From Ideonella aquatica (GTDB lineage Bacteria > Pseudomonadota > Gammaproteobacteria > Burkholderiales > Burkholderiaceae_C), in the NCBI RefSeq assembly GCF_018069755.1, contig NZ_JAGQDE010000009.1, forward strand, positions 1 to 64,000: DNA of 64,000 nucleotides, in the 5' to 3' direction. Numbering within the stretch: the stretch's first letter is position 1; every line of letters begins with the position of its first letter. The notes beneath the pieces are model-generated. The model made no database searches. It saw only the letters and a list, made by a program, of their open reading frames with translations, and was not told the origin of the DNA. Position numbers and translations under genes: made by a program. This document shows positions 30,506-39,929 of this stretch, in pieces.

Positions 30506-31795
30506 ATGAATGTCCTCGTCATCGGCGGTGGTGGCCGCGAACACGCGCTGGCCTGGAAGCTGGCGCACAGCGAGAAGGTGCAGCGCGTCTTCGTGGCACC
30601 TGGCAACGGCGGTACCGCGCTGGACAAGCGCCTGACCAATGTGGCGATCAGTGACCCGGTGGCGCTGGCGGATTTCGCCCAGGCCGAGAAGGTGGGGCTG
30701 ACCGTGGTCGGCCCCGAGGCGCCGCTGTCGCAGGGCGTGGTCGATGTCTTCCGTGCCCGCGGTCTGCGCATCTTCGGCCCCACCAAGGCGGCGGCGCAGC
30801 TGGAGAGCTCCAAGGCTTTCGCCAAGGCCTTCATGGCGCGCCATGGCATTCCCACCGCGGCCTATGGCACGTTCACCGACCCCGCCGAGGCCCATGCCTA
30901 CATCGACCGCATCGGCGCGCCCATCGTGGTCAAGGCCGATGGCCTGGCCGCCGGCAAGGGCGTGGTGGTGGCGATGACACTGGCCGAGGCCCACGAGGCC
31001 GTGCGCTTCATGCTGGAGGACAACACGCTGGGCGTGGTCCACAACGCCGGCGGCGCGCGCGTGGTGATCGAGGAGTTCCTGCAGGGCGAGGAAGCCAGCT
31101 TCATCGTCCTGTGCGATGGCAAGCATGTGTTGCCCCTGGCCACCAGCCAGGACCACAAGCGCATCGGCGACGGCGACACCGGCCCCAACACCGGCGGCAT
31201 GGGCGCCTACTCGCCCGCCCCGGTGGTCACGCCCAATGTGCATGCCAAGGCGATGCAGGAGATCATCCTGCCCACGATCAACGGCATGGCCAAGGACGGC
31301 ATCCCGTTCACCGGCTTTCTGTACGCCGGTCTGATGATCTCGCCCGATGGCGCGGTCAAGACGCTGGAGTTCAACACCCGCATGGGCGACCCCGAGACCC
31401 AGCCCATCCTGATGCGGCTGAAGTCCGACCTGGTGGATGTGCTGCTGGCCGCCACCGAGGGCCGGCTCGACCAGGTCGAGCTGGAGTGGGACCGGCGCGT
31501 GGCCCTGGGTGTGGTGATGGCTGCCCACAACTACCCCGGCACGCCGCGCAAGGGCGACGCCATCCACGGCCTGCCGGCCCAGGCCGCGGGCACCGAGGAC
31601 GCCGTGGTTTTCCACGCCGGCACCGAGCTGGTCGACGGCCAGGTGCGCACCACCGGTGGCCGCGTGCTGTGCGTGACCGCACTGGGGGACTCGGCCAAGG
31701 CGGCGCAGCAGCGCGCCTACGAGGCCCTCGCCCCCATCGGTTTCGATGGCGCGCAATGGCGCACTGACATCGGTCATCGTGCCATCAAGCGCTGA
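30506..31795 (+). CDS. purD: Phosphoribosylamine-glycine ligase
   Basis: 429 residues. ATP-grasp enzyme of purine synthesis: NVLVIGGGGREHALAWKL start, VVGPEAPLSQGVVD, APIVVKADGLAAGKGVVVA (ATP-grasp lysine loop), SQDHKRIGDGDTGPNTGGMG and EFNTRMGDPETQPIL (metal-binding Glu/Asn). It ligates glycine to 5-phosphoribosylamine. Its 3' end overlaps the following acyltransferase frame by 50 bases if that gene uses its first ATG. Confidence 0.96.
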   Translation: MNVLVIGGGGREHALAWKLAHSEKVQRVFVAPGNGGTALDKRLTNVAISDPVALADFAQAEKVGLTVVGPEAPLSQGVVDVFRARGLRIFGPTKAAAQLESSKAFAKAFMARHGIPTAAYGTFTDPAEAHAYIDRIGAPIVVKADGLAAGKGVVVAMTLAEAHEAVRFMLEDNTLGVVHNAGGARVVIEEFLQGEEASFIVLCDGKHVLPLATSQDHKRIGDGDTGPNTGGMGAYSPAPVVTPNVHAKAMQEIILPTINGMAKDGIPFTGFLYAGLMISPDGAVKTLEFNTRMGDPETQPILMRLKSDLVDVLLAATEGRLDQVELEWDRRVALGVVMAAHNYPGTPRKGDAIHGLPAQAAGTEDAVVFHAGTELVDGQVRTTGGRVLCVTALGDSAKAAQQRAYEALAPIGFDGAQWRTDIGHRAIKR

Positions 31796-32408
31796 GCCGG
31801 CAGGCACGCGCTGGTTGACCGAGCGCCCGGTGCGCCCGGTCGGGCGGGCCTGGGCGCGGGCGGTGCTGCGGCTGGCCGGATGGCAGTTGGTGTTCGACGG
31901 CCTGCCGGCGCAGCAGGGCGTGTTCATCGGCTACCCGCACACATCGAACTGGGACTTCGTGCTGGCCCTGTTCTTCAAGCTGGGCGCGGGTTTTCCGGCG
32001 CACTTCTGGGCCAAGGACAGCCTGTTCAGGGTCCCGCTCTTCGGTCGCTGGCTGCGCTGGATGGGGGGCCTGCCGGTGGACCGCAGCGGCCCGCATGGCA
32101 TGGTCGGAGCCATGGTGGCGCGGTTCGCCGCAGCGCGTGAATCCCAGGCCCCGTTGTGGCTGGCCCTGACCCCGGAGGGCACGCGCAGCCTGCAGCCGCA
32201 CTGGCGCAGCGGTTTCCACCAGCTGGCCCTGCAGGCGGGGGTGCCGGTGGGCCTGGTGTTTTTCGACTACGGCCGCAAACGGGTGGGCGTGGAACACTTC
32301 CTGATGCTCAGCGAAGATGCTGCTGCCGACATGGCCGTGCTGGCCACCTGCTACCAGGGCGTGCGAGGCCGGCGGCCGGAGCTGGCCGCCCCCGTTCGCC
32401 TCCCCTGA
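31746..32408 (+). CDS. PlsC-like 1-acylglycerol-3-phosphate acyltransferase family protein
   Basis: 220 residues. The acyltransferase block [13 protein letters not shown] (HxxxxD form) and ALTPEGTRS (PEGTR form) are present with the usual spacing. It should transfer an acyl chain at the membrane surface, but it is shorter than E. coli PlsC, and this subgroup's acceptor is unknown. The start is uncertain: ATG 31746 overlaps purD by 50 bases; the GTG at 31779 gives a smaller overlap and keeps all motifs. Confidence 0.82.
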   Translation: MARNGALTSVIVPSSAEPAGTRWLTERPVRPVGRAWARAVLRLAGWQLVFDGLPAQQGVFIGYPHTSNWDFVLALFFKLGAGFPAHFWAKDSLFRVPLFGRWLRWMGGLPVDRSGPHGMVGAMVARFAAARESQAPLWLALTPEGTRSLQPHWRSGFHQLALQAGVPVGLVFFDYGRKRVGVEHFLMLSEDAAADMAVLATCYQGVRGRRPELAAPVRLP

Positions 32409-32425
32409 TCAACCGAGAGCCCGCC

Positions 32426-33343
32426 ATGGACACCCAGGCCCTGCGCCACTACTTCCTGGACCTTCAGCGGCGCATCGTCGCTGGCGCCGAGGCCTTTGAC
32501 GGCCAGTCCTTCCTGACCGACACCTGGACCCGCGAGCCCGGTGGCCGGCTGGAGGGCGATGGCATCACCCGCCTGATCGAGGGTGGCGGCGTGCTGGAGC
32601 GCGGCGGCTGCAACTTCAGCCACGTCAAGGGCAAGACGCTGCCGCCGTCGGCCACCGCGCACCGGCCTGAGCTGGCCGGCGCCCCGTTCGAGGCGATGGG
32701 CGTGTCGCTGGTCTTCCACCCGCGCAACCCCCATGTGCCCACGGTGCACCTGAACGTGCGCTGCTTCGCCGCCATGCCCGAAGGCCGCGCGCCGGTGGTG
32801 TGGTTCGGCGGCGGCATGGACCTGACGCCCTATTACGGCGTCGAGGACGACGCGGTGCACTTCCACCGCGTCTGCCGCCACGCGCTCTCGCCCTGGGCCG
32901 GCATGCATGAGCGTTTCAAGGCCTGGTGCGACGACTACTTCTTCCTGAAGCACCGCAACGAGCCGCGCGGCGTGGGCGGCATCTTCTACGACGACTTCAA
33001 CGAGCTGGGCTTCGAGCAGAGCTTTGCGATGACGCGGGCGGTGGGTGACGCCTTCCTGGCCGCCTATGTGCCCATCGTCGAGAAGCGCCGCGACACGCCC
33101 TATGGCGAGCGCGAACGCGACTTCCAGGCCTACCGCCGCGGCCGCTATGTCGAGTTCAACCTGGTCTTCGACCGCGGCACCTTGTTCGGGCTGCAATCCG
33201 GTGGCCGCACCGAGGCGATCCTGATGTCGATGCCGCCGGTGGTGAACTGGCGCTACAGCTGGGCGCCCGAGCCCGGTACGCCTGAGGCCAGGCTCTACAC
33301 CGATTTCCTGCGGCCTCGCGATTGGGCGAACGAGGGGCCGTGA
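32426..33343 (+). CDS. hemF: Oxygen-dependent coproporphyrinogen III oxidase
   Basis: 305 residues. Signature segments [62 protein letters not shown] and [19 protein letters not shown] identify it. It decarboxylates coproporphyrinogen III to protoporphyrinogen IX in heme synthesis using O2. I start at the ATG of [14 protein letters not shown], preceded by GAGAGCCCGCC; the longer upstream frame overlaps the acyltransferase. The stop overlaps nadD (GTGA). Confidence 0.96.
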   Translation: MDTQALRHYFLDLQRRIVAGAEAFDGQSFLTDTWTREPGGRLEGDGITRLIEGGGVLERGGCNFSHVKGKTLPPSATAHRPELAGAPFEAMGVSLVFHPRNPHVPTVHLNVRCFAAMPEGRAPVVWFGGGMDLTPYYGVEDDAVHFHRVCRHALSPWAGMHERFKAWCDDYFFLKHRNEPRGVGGIFYDDFNELGFEQSFAMTRAVGDAFLAAYVPIVEKRRDTPYGERERDFQAYRRGRYVEFNLVFDRGTLFGLQSGGRTEAILMSMPPVVNWRYSWAPEPGTPEARLYTDFLRPRDWANEGP

Positions 33344-33939
33344 CCGCGCCTCGCCGGATAGGGCTGTTCGGCGGGAGCTTCAATCCGCCGCACCGGGCGC
33401 ATCTGGCTTTGGCGCGCGTGGCGCGCGACACGCTGGCCCTGGACGAGCTGCGCTGGTTGCCGGCTGGCCTGCCCTGGCAGAAGCCAGCGGGCGAACTGGC
33501 CCCGGCCGAACACCGGCTGGCGATGGTGCGCCTGCTGGTGGCGGATGAGCCCGGCTGCGTCGTCGACGAGCGCGAGCTGCAGCGCGCCGGCCCCAGCTAC
33601 ACCGTTGACACCCTGACCGAGTTGCGGGCCGAGCAGCCGGGGGCCGAGCTGGTGCTGGTCATTGGCCAGGACCAGTACGCCCGGATCGACACCTGGCGCG
33701 ATGCGGCACAATGGCGGTCCTGGGTGCAGTTCGCCGTCGCCGCCCGCCACGGCCAGCCACCGCAGCCGCCCGCCGATTGGCAGGCCGGCAGCCATCGGTT
33801 GGTGGTGCTGCCGCTGCCCGAGCACCCCATCAGCGCCACCCATATCCGCCAACAGGTCCGCGCCGGCGAGGACATCACCCCGCTGGTCGGCCCCGAGGTG
33901 GCGCGCTATATTGACCAACACCGCCTCTACCGGGTCTGA
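33340..33939 (+). CDS. nadD: Nicotinate-nucleotide adenylyltransferase
   Basis: 199 residues from a GTG overlapping the hemF stop. The nucleotidyltransferase loop [15 protein letters not shown] is near residue 9 and [17 protein letters not shown] carries the ISSTxIR-type motif near the C-terminus. It makes deamido-NAD from nicotinate mononucleotide and ATP. A TTG 18 bases upstream is also in frame, but GTG gives the typical start and coupling. Confidence 0.93.
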   Translation: MTAPRRIGLFGGSFNPPHRAHLALARVARDTLALDELRWLPAGLPWQKPAGELAPAEHRLAMVRLLVADEPGCVVDERELQRAGPSYTVDTLTELRAEQPGAELVLVIGQDQYARIDTWRDAAQWRSWVQFAVAARHGQPPQPPADWQAGSHRLVVLPLPEHPISATHIRQQVRAGEDITPLVGPEVARYIDQHRLYRV

Positions 33940-33955
33940 ACCGCCCGGACACCGC

Positions 33956-34690
33956 ATGGACATCCGCAAACTGCAACGCGCCATCGTCGATGGCCTCGAG
34001 GACGTGAAGGCCCAGGACATCCTGGTCTTCAACACCGAGCACCTCTCGCCCCTGTTCGAGCGGGTGATCATCGCCTCGGGCACCAGCAACCGCCAGACCA
34101 AGGCCTTGTCCAGCAGCGTGCGCGAGGAGGTCAAGGCCGCCGGCTTCGACGTGCCCCGCTGCGAGGGCGAGGACAACGGCGAGTGGATCATCGTCGACTG
34201 CGGCGCGGCGGTCTGCCACATCATGCAGCCGGCGATCCGCGACTACTACCGCCTGGAAGAGATCTGGGGCGGCAAGCCGGTCAAGATGAAGCTGGGCGAC
34301 GCCAAGACCGGCCTGGTCAAGGCCTCCGAAGGCAGCGACGCCGCAGCCAAGAAGAAGGCCCCCGCCAAAAAGGCCAGCGCCACCGCGCGCTCGGCCGCCG
34401 GCCAGGCCGCGCTGGAGAAGCCCGCCAAGGCAGCCAAGCCGGCCAAGCCGGCACCAGCGCGCAAGGTCACCGCAGGCGGTCTGGCCTCGGCCAAGGCGGC
34501 GCCCAGGAAGGCCGCCTCCGCCACGACGGCACCCAAGAAAGCCGCCACCCGCAGTACCAGCGGCACCGTGGCCAAGGCGCCGGCCCGCAAGAGCGCGGCT
34601 GCCAAGACGCCGATGAAGCTGGTGGTGGTCAAGCCGGCTGCCAAGAAAACGGCGGCCAAGAAGGCCACCCCGAAGAAGACCGGCCGCTGA
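33956..34690 (+). CDS. rsfS: Ribosomal silencing factor RsfS with histone-like Lys/Ala tail
   Basis: 244 residues. Residues 1-115 are a complete RsfS (KAQDILVFNTEHL, ASGTSNRQTKAL, WIIVDCGAAVCHIM, YRLEEIW), which binds ribosomal protein L14 and blocks subunit joining in stationary phase (established). Residues about 120-244 are an added low-complexity tail of Lys, Ala, Pro and Thr (KKKAPAKKASATARS, KPAKAAKPAKPAPARK, VVVKPAAKKTAAKKATPKK), like histone H1/HctB C-termini. E. coli RsfS is about 105 residues, so the tail more than doubles it. It lies 9 bases before rlmH. Confidence 0.95.
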   Translation: MDIRKLQRAIVDGLEDVKAQDILVFNTEHLSPLFERVIIASGTSNRQTKALSSSVREEVKAAGFDVPRCEGEDNGEWIIVDCGAAVCHIMQPAIRDYYRLEEIWGGKPVKMKLGDAKTGLVKASEGSDAAAKKKAPAKKASATARSAAGQAALEKPAKAAKPAKPAPARKVTAGGLASAKAAPRKAASATTAPKKAATRSTSGTVAKAPARKSAAAKTPMKLVVVKPAAKKTAAKKATPKKTGR

Positions 34691-34699
34691 TCCCCGGCG

Positions 34700-35167
34700 A
34701 TGAAGCTGGTGATCGCCGCCGTCGGCCAGCGTCAGCCGGCCTGGGCCGACGCGGCGTACGAGGACTTCGCCAAGCGTTTCCCGCCCGACCTGCGGCTGGA
34801 GCTGAAGGCGGTGAAGGCCGAGCCGCGTGGCGGCAAGTCGGCCGAGCAACTGATGGCCGCCGAGGCCAGGCGCCTGGACGAGGCCATTCCCAAGGGCGCG
34901 CGCCGCGTGCTGCTGGACGAGCGCGGCACACGCCTGAGCACCGTGGACCTGGCCAAGCGGCTGGAGTTCTGGCTGGGCGATGGCCGCGACGTGGCCTTCT
35001 TCATCGGCGGCCCTGACGGGCTGGATCCGGCGCTGAAGGCCACGGCCGATGAGAGCCTGCGGCTGTCGGACCTGACCCTGCCGCACGCCTTTGTGCGCAT
35101 CATCCTGGCCGAGGCGCTGTACCGCGCCTGGTCGCTGCGCAACGGTCATCCCTACCACCGCGAGTGA
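34700..35167 (+). CDS. rlmH: 23S rRNA pseudouridine1915 N3-methyltransferase
   Basis: 155 residues, SPOUT fold. The C-terminal knot contains [14 protein letters not shown] and [22 protein letters not shown], with [14 protein letters not shown] at the N-terminus. It methylates pseudouridine 1915 in helix 69 of 23S rRNA. The order rsfS-rlmH is widely conserved. Its stop overlaps the next start codon by one base (TGATG). Confidence 0.96.
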   Translation: MKLVIAAVGQRQPAWADAAYEDFAKRFPPDLRLELKAVKAEPRGGKSAEQLMAAEARRLDEAIPKGARRVLLDERGTRLSTVDLAKRLEFWLGDGRDVAFFIGGPDGLDPALKATADESLRLSDLTLPHAFVRIILAEALYRAWSLRNGHPYHRE

Positions 35168-35769
35168 TGCACGACATCGTCTACCTGGCCTCGCAAAGCC
35201 CGCGCCGGCGCCAATTGCTCGATCAACTGGGTGTGCGCCACGAGCTGCTGCTGCCCGGCCCCGACGAGGACGCCGAAGCGCTGGAGGCCACGCGTGTCGG
35301 CGAGGCGCCGCGCGATTACGTCGAGCGCGCCACCCGCGCCAAGCTCCAGGCCGCGCGCGCGCGCCTGATCGCTCGCGGCCTGCCACCGGCGCCCATCCTG
35401 TGCTCCGACACCACCGTCGCGTTGGGGCGGCGCATCCTGGGCAAGCCGACCGATGCGCACGACGCCACAGCCACGCTTCGCGCGCTGTCGGGCCGGCTGC
35501 ACCATGTGCTGACCGCGGTGGCCGTGTGGGACGGTCGGCGCAGCCTCTTTGCGCTGAGCGACTCGGCCGTGCGTTTTGCCGAGCTGCCCGAGGCGGTGAT
35601 CGAGGCCTACGTGGCCAGCGGCGAGCCCTTCGGCAAGGCCGGCGCCTACGCCATCCAGAGCTCGCTGGGCGGGTGGATCCCCACGATCCGCGGCAGCTAC
35701 TCCGGTATCATGGGTTTGCCCCTGTACGAGACCACCCAGCTGCTGCGTCAGGCCCGCGTGCGCTTCTGA
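35167..35769 (+). CDS. Maf-family nucleoside triphosphate pyrophosphatase
   Basis: 200 residues. The N-terminus [18 protein letters not shown], the [11 protein letters not shown] segment with catalytic Asp, and [14 protein letters not shown] identify the Maf/YhdE group, which hydrolyses dTTP/UTP or modified nucleotides. A GTG 3 bases upstream could serve as start, but the ATG is preferred. Exact substrate class is not decided here. Confidence 0.9.
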   Translation: MHDIVYLASQSPRRRQLLDQLGVRHELLLPGPDEDAEALEATRVGEAPRDYVERATRAKLQAARARLIARGLPPAPILCSDTTVALGRRILGKPTDAHDATATLRALSGRLHHVLTAVAVWDGRRSLFALSDSAVRFAELPEAVIEAYVASGEPFGKAGAYAIQSSLGGWIPTIRGSYSGIMGLPLYETTQLLRQARVRF

Positions 35770-35818
35770 GGAAACGGCAGCGCAGGCTGCGGCGGCCCAG
35801 AAGAGACCCAGCCCGGCC

Positions 35819-37294
35819 ATGCATGACATCCTGATCAACTGGGCTCCACAGGAGACCCGCGTCGCCCTCATCGAGAACGGCGCCGTGCAGGAGCTGCACA
35901 TCGAGCGCACGCTGGAGCGCGGTCTGGTGGGCAATATCTACCTGGGCAAGGTCGCGCGCGTGCTGCCTGGCATGCAAAGCGCCTTCATCGACATCGGCCT
36001 GGAGCGCGCTGCCTTCCTGCACGTGGCCGACCTGCACACCAGCGGCAGCATCGGCCACGGCCGCGACGCCACACCGCCGGTGCCGATCGAGAAGCAGGTC
36101 TTCGAGGGCCAGACGCTGATGGTGCAGGTCATCAAGGACCCGATCGGCACCAAGGGCGCGCGCCTGTCCACGCAGGTCAGCATCGCCGGGCGCATGCTGG
36201 TCTTTCTGCCGCAGGACAACCACATCGGCATCTCGCAGAAGATCGGCTCGGCCGAGACCCGCGAGCAACTGCGCACCCGCATGCAGGCCCTGGTGGGCAA
36301 GCCGGAAGAGGGCGGTGGCGGCGGCTTTATCCTGCGCACCAATGCCGAGGAGGCCAGCGACCAGGAGCTGGCCGACGACATCGCTTACCTGCGCAAGGCC
36401 TGGGCCGACATCCGCCAGCGCGCGCTGGCCCAACCCGCCGGCAGTCTGTTGCACCAGGACCTGAGCCTGGCCGAGCGCGTGCTGCGCGACATGGCCAGCG
36501 AGCAGACCCAGACCATCCGCATCGACTCGAAGATGCAGTTCGACCTGCTGCGCGAGTTCGGCCAGGCCTACACGCCCACCGCGGTGGCCAAGCTCGAACA
36601 CTACCGCGGCGAGCGGCCGATCTTCGACCTCTACGGCATCGAGGAAGAAATCGCCCGCGCGCTGGCGCGCCGGGTGGAGCTGAAGTCGGGCGGCTACCTG
36701 ATCATCGACCAGACCGAGGCGCTGACCACGGTGGACGTCAACACCGGCGGCTACGTGGGCGCGCGCAACTTCGACGACACGATCTTCAAGACCAACCTCG
36801 AGGCGGCGCTGGCGATTGCCCGCCAGCTGCGCCTGCGCAACCTGGGCGGCATCATCATCGTCGACTTCATCGACATGGCCCACGAGGCGCACCAGCAGCA
36901 GGTGCTGGCCGAGTTCCGCAAGCAGCTGGCCAAGGACCGCACCAAGACCACGGTCAGCGGCTTCACCCAGCTGGGCCTGGTCGAGATGACGCGCAAGCGC
37001 ACCCGCGAGAGCCTGGCCCACATGCTGTGCCAGCCCTGTCCCACCTGCGAGGGCAAGGGCCAGGTCAAGACCGCACGCACCGTGTGCTACGACGTGCTGC
37101 GCGAGATCCTGCGCGAGGCGCGCCAGTTCGACCCCAAGGAAATCCGCGTGGTCGCCAGCGCCGGCGTGGTCGAGATGCTGCTCGACGAGGAAAGCGCCCA
37201 CCTGGCCGACCTGTCGGCCTTCATCGGCAAGCCGATCTCGCTGTCGGCCGAGCCGACGATGACGCCGGAGCAGTACGACATCGTGCTGATCTGA
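35819..37294 (+). CDS. rng: Ribonuclease G
   Basis: 491 residues. An S1-like domain at the N-terminus (NIYLGKVARVLPGMQSAFIDIG) is followed by the RNase E/G catalytic core with IIDQTEALTTVDVNTGGYVG and IIIVDFIDMA (metal-binding Asp residues) and the zinc-link CQPCPTCEGKG. It lacks the long RNase E C-terminal scaffold, so it is RNase G, involved in 16S rRNA 5' maturation and mRNA decay. It starts 49 bases after the Maf stop. Confidence 0.95.
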   Translation: MHDILINWAPQETRVALIENGAVQELHIERTLERGLVGNIYLGKVARVLPGMQSAFIDIGLERAAFLHVADLHTSGSIGHGRDATPPVPIEKQVFEGQTLMVQVIKDPIGTKGARLSTQVSIAGRMLVFLPQDNHIGISQKIGSAETREQLRTRMQALVGKPEEGGGGGFILRTNAEEASDQELADDIAYLRKAWADIRQRALAQPAGSLLHQDLSLAERVLRDMASEQTQTIRIDSKMQFDLLREFGQAYTPTAVAKLEHYRGERPIFDLYGIEEEIARALARRVELKSGGYLIIDQTEALTTVDVNTGGYVGARNFDDTIFKTNLEAALAIARQLRLRNLGGIIIVDFIDMAHEAHQQQVLAEFRKQLAKDRTKTTVSGFTQLGLVEMTRKRTRESLAHMLCQPCPTCEGKGQVKTARTVCYDVLREILREARQFDPKEIRVVASAGVVEMLLDEESAHLADLSAFIGKPISLSAEPTMTPEQYDIVLI

Positions 37295-37303
37295 GGCGGG
37301 TTC

Positions 37304-37924
37304 TCAGCGGCAGACGAAGCGCGCGCAGCGCCCGGTGTCCCAGTCGGTGCCGCATTGCCATTCGCAGCCTTTGGCGGGTGGTGGCAGGGTGCCCAGGCGG
37401 CGCAAGGAATCGGCCAGACGGCCCAGTTCGCGGGCTCGGCTGCGAGCCTCCGCGGTGCGGGGCTGGCCCGGGTTGCCGTCACGCCACCACAGGCGGGGCA
37501 GACCGCCGGCGTAGTCGATCACATCGTCCTGCACCACGCTCATCGGCGTGGGCTGATCGGCGGGGATCTCCATGAGGTGGCGGCCGTAGTCCATGCGCCG
37601 CTCACGCGCCGAGACCAGGTGGCCGGCGCGCCAGTAGAACTCGGCCAGCACCCGGCCGCGCTCGCCCAGCGCGGTCAGCTCGATCTTGCGCAACTGGCCG
37701 CGCTCACGCCAGAGGTTGACGCTGGCGCCCTCGGCCGAATAGCCCTGCAACATGCGCTCATGGCTCTGCCAGCGGCCGCGCTCGGCCTCGAAGCCCCGGG
37801 CCAGACCCGAGGGGGACGGGTCGCTCAGGGCCGGGGGTGCTGCCGCGGCCAGCGAGGTGCCCAGCACAAGCAGACTGGCTGACAGCCAGGCGCCGACGTG
37901 GCGAAAGGACCGCATGCCGCTCAT
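37304..37924 (-). CDS. Secreted protein of unknown function with C-terminal Cys cluster
   Basis: 206 residues, not recognised. A Sec signal peptide (GAWLSASLLVLGTSLAAAAPP) precedes a mature region with basic and aromatic segments (KIELTALGERGRVLAEFYWRAG read in parts). It ends in a cluster of four cysteines, KGCEWQCGTDWDTGRCARFVC, spaced C-x3-C-x8-C-x4-C, which could form disulfides in the periplasm. Its 5' end overlaps the LysR stop by 4 bases, so the pair is probably one transcript. Confidence 0.7.
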   Translation of the reverse strand: MSGMRSFRHVGAWLSASLLVLGTSLAAAAPPALSDPSPSGLARGFEAERGRWQSHERMLQGYSAEGASVNLWRERGQLRKIELTALGERGRVLAEFYWRAGHLVSARERRMDYGRHLMEIPADQPTPMSVVQDDVIDYAGGLPRLWWRDGNPGQPRTAEARSRARELGRLADSLRRLGTLPPPAKGCEWQCGTDWDTGRCARFVCR

Positions 37925-38874
37925 CGGTTCGTCTCCTCAGATGCCAGCCCGGTGGCCGGGCGGGGCACCAGTATGGCGTCGGCGGCCTGCAGCCAGCGCC
38001 ACGCCAGATCAACCAGCGGTGTGCGCGCGGTCAGCCGACTGCGCATCAGCCACAGGCCGGGGCGCGGCGCCTCGGGCACCTGGGGCAGGGCCACCAGGCG
38101 GCCGCTGGCCAGGGCCTGGCCGGCCAGCAGGGCCGAGACGCAGGCCACACCGTGCTCCAGTGCAGCGGCCTCCAGCAACAGGTTTTCGTCGTGCAAGGTG
38201 GCGGCACGCTGCTGGCCCTTGACCGCCTTGGCTGCGGCGCTGGCCAGGCGGCCTGCCCATTCGGGTTCGCTCTCCAGCAGCAGCACCGGCGCCTTGGCCA
38301 GCAGGCGCGGCCAGGGCAGGGCGGCCAGGCGCTCGGCGGTGCGCGGGCCGGCCACCGCGATCGAGCGGTCGGTCAGCCAGGGAATGCATTCCACGTCGGT
38401 GCGGCGCAGCGGCCGGCGCGAGATCACCAGGTCCACGTCGATGCGGTCGATGTCGGTCAGCTCGCGGTCGGACAGCAGCCACACCTCCAGGCCCGGGTGC
38501 AGGGCCCGCAGCTCGCCCAGCCGGGGCAGCAGCCAGCCCTGGGCGATGTCATTGGGGCAGCCGATCAGCAGCGAGGCCTTGCTGCGGTAGGGCTCGATGC
38601 GCTCCAGGCCGGCCTGCAGCCGCGCCAGGGTGTCGGCCGCGGTCTGCAGCAGCAGCTCGCCCGCGCCGGTCAGCTTGACCCCGTGCCCCTGGCGCAGGAA
38701 CAGGCGCTGGCCGACGTGGGCCTCCAGCTTCAGGATGCGCTGGCTCACGGCGGATTGGGTCAGCGCCAGGTCCTCGGCCGCGCGCGAGACGCTGCCATGC
38801 CGGGCCGCCGCGACAAAGGCCACCAGACCGGCAAAGGGCAGGTCGGCGCGCGGCAAGGTATCAGGAATATTCAT
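37921..38874 (-). CDS. LysR-family transcriptional regulator
   Basis: 317 residues. The winged helix HGSVSRAAEDLALTQSAVSQRI near residue 30 is followed by a substrate-binding fold. I chose the ATG of MNIPDTLPRADLPFAG; the frame extends upstream into the shared promoter. It is divergent from speB with 82 bases between, the classic LysR geometry, so it may control agmatine or polyamine use (inference). The inducer cannot be read. Confidence 0.88.
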   Translation of the reverse strand: MNIPDTLPRADLPFAGLVAFVAAARHGSVSRAAEDLALTQSAVSQRILKLEAHVGQRLFLRQGHGVKLTGAGELLLQTAADTLARLQAGLERIEPYRSKASLLIGCPNDIAQGWLLPRLGELRALHPGLEVWLLSDRELTDIDRIDVDLVISRRPLRRTDVECIPWLTDRSIAVAGPRTAERLAALPWPRLLAKAPVLLLESEPEWAGRLASAAAKAVKGQQRAATLHDENLLLEAAALEHGVACVSALLAGQALASGRLVALPQVPEAPRPGLWLMRSRLTARTPLVDLAWRWLQAADAILVPRPATGLASEETNR

Positions 38875-38956
38875 AGCGGATCGAACCCGGCTAATAGACG
38901 CCATGGGAGTGTCGGGCCACGATAGCGGCATTGCAACAGTCCATTGAATACCGCTG

Positions 38957-39913
38957 ATGAACCCCGCGACCCCGGTCAATGACCACGCCATCCACCGCCC
39001 GGCCGAGCCCGGCGTCGATTTCGAGGCCGCCTATGCTGGCGTGCCCTCGTTCATGCGCCGGCGCTTCACCCGCCAGCTTGACGGCGTGGATGTGGTGGTC
39101 TCGGGCGTGCCGCTGGACATTGCCACCACCTACCGCACCGGCGCCCGGCTGGGCCCGCGGGCGATCCGCGCCGCCACGGTGCAACTCAATGAGCGCCTGC
39201 ACCCCTGGGGCTTCAGCCCCTGCGAGCGCCTGAACGTGATCGACTGGGGCGACTGCGTGCTGGACATGCACCGCCCGCACACCGTGCATGACGCGATCGC
39301 CAACCATGCGCGATCGATCCTGGCCAGCGGCGCCAAGATGCTGACGCTGGGCGGCGACCACTACATCACCTACCCGCTGCTGCGCGCCCATGCCGAGCGC
39401 CTGGGCCGGCCGTTGGCGCTGGTGCATTTCGACGCGCATTGCGACACCTGGGCCGACGACGAGCCCGATTCGCTCAACCACGGCACGATGTTCTACAAGG
39501 CGGTGAAGGAGGGCCTGGTCGATCCGAAGCGCTCGGTGCAGGTGGGCATCCGCACCTGGAACGACGACTTCATGGGCATCGAGATCCTGGGCGCCGACGC
39601 CGTGCATGAGCGCGGCCCCGCGGCGATCGCCCAGCGCATCGTCGAGATCGTCGGCGACGCCCCCACCTACCTGACCTTCGACATCGACTGCCTGGACCCG
39701 GCCTTCGCGCCCGGCACCGGCACGCCGGTCAGCGGTGGCCTGAGCATGGCGCAGGCGCAGCGCATCCTGCGCGGCCTGCAGCCGCTGGACCTGGCCGGTC
39801 TGGACGTGGTGGAGGTGGCGCCCGCCTACGACCACGCCGAGATCACCGCGCTGGCCGCCGCGCATGTGGCTGCGGAGCAGCTGTGTCTGCTGGCGGCCAG
39901 GCGCCCTGCCTGA
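38957..39913 (+). CDS. speB: Agmatinase
   Basis: 318 residues of the ureohydrolase family. Metal-binding motifs are LGGDHYITYPLL, VHFDAHCDTW and TFDIDCLDPAFAPGTGTP with the usual order. It hydrolyses agmatine to putrescine and urea; guanidinobutyrase is an alternative that sequence alone does not exclude. It is divergent from a LysR gene that probably regulates it. Confidence 0.88.
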   Translation: MNPATPVNDHAIHRPAEPGVDFEAAYAGVPSFMRRRFTRQLDGVDVVVSGVPLDIATTYRTGARLGPRAIRAATVQLNERLHPWGFSPCERLNVIDWGDCVLDMHRPHTVHDAIANHARSILASGAKMLTLGGDHYITYPLLRAHAERLGRPLALVHFDAHCDTWADDEPDSLNHGTMFYKAVKEGLVDPKRSVQVGIRTWNDDFMGIEILGADAVHERGPAAIAQRIVEIVGDAPTYLTFDIDCLDPAFAPGTGTPVSGGLSMAQAQRILRGLQPLDLAGLDVVEVAPAYDHAEITALAAAHVAAEQLCLLAARRPA

Positions 39914-39929
39914 GTCCGCCGCCAGCGGC

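Noticed and set aside
31746-31795. Acyltransferase start fixed at 31746
   Set aside because: A 50-base overlap is unusual; GTG 31779 is equally possible. The coordinates are given with that doubt.
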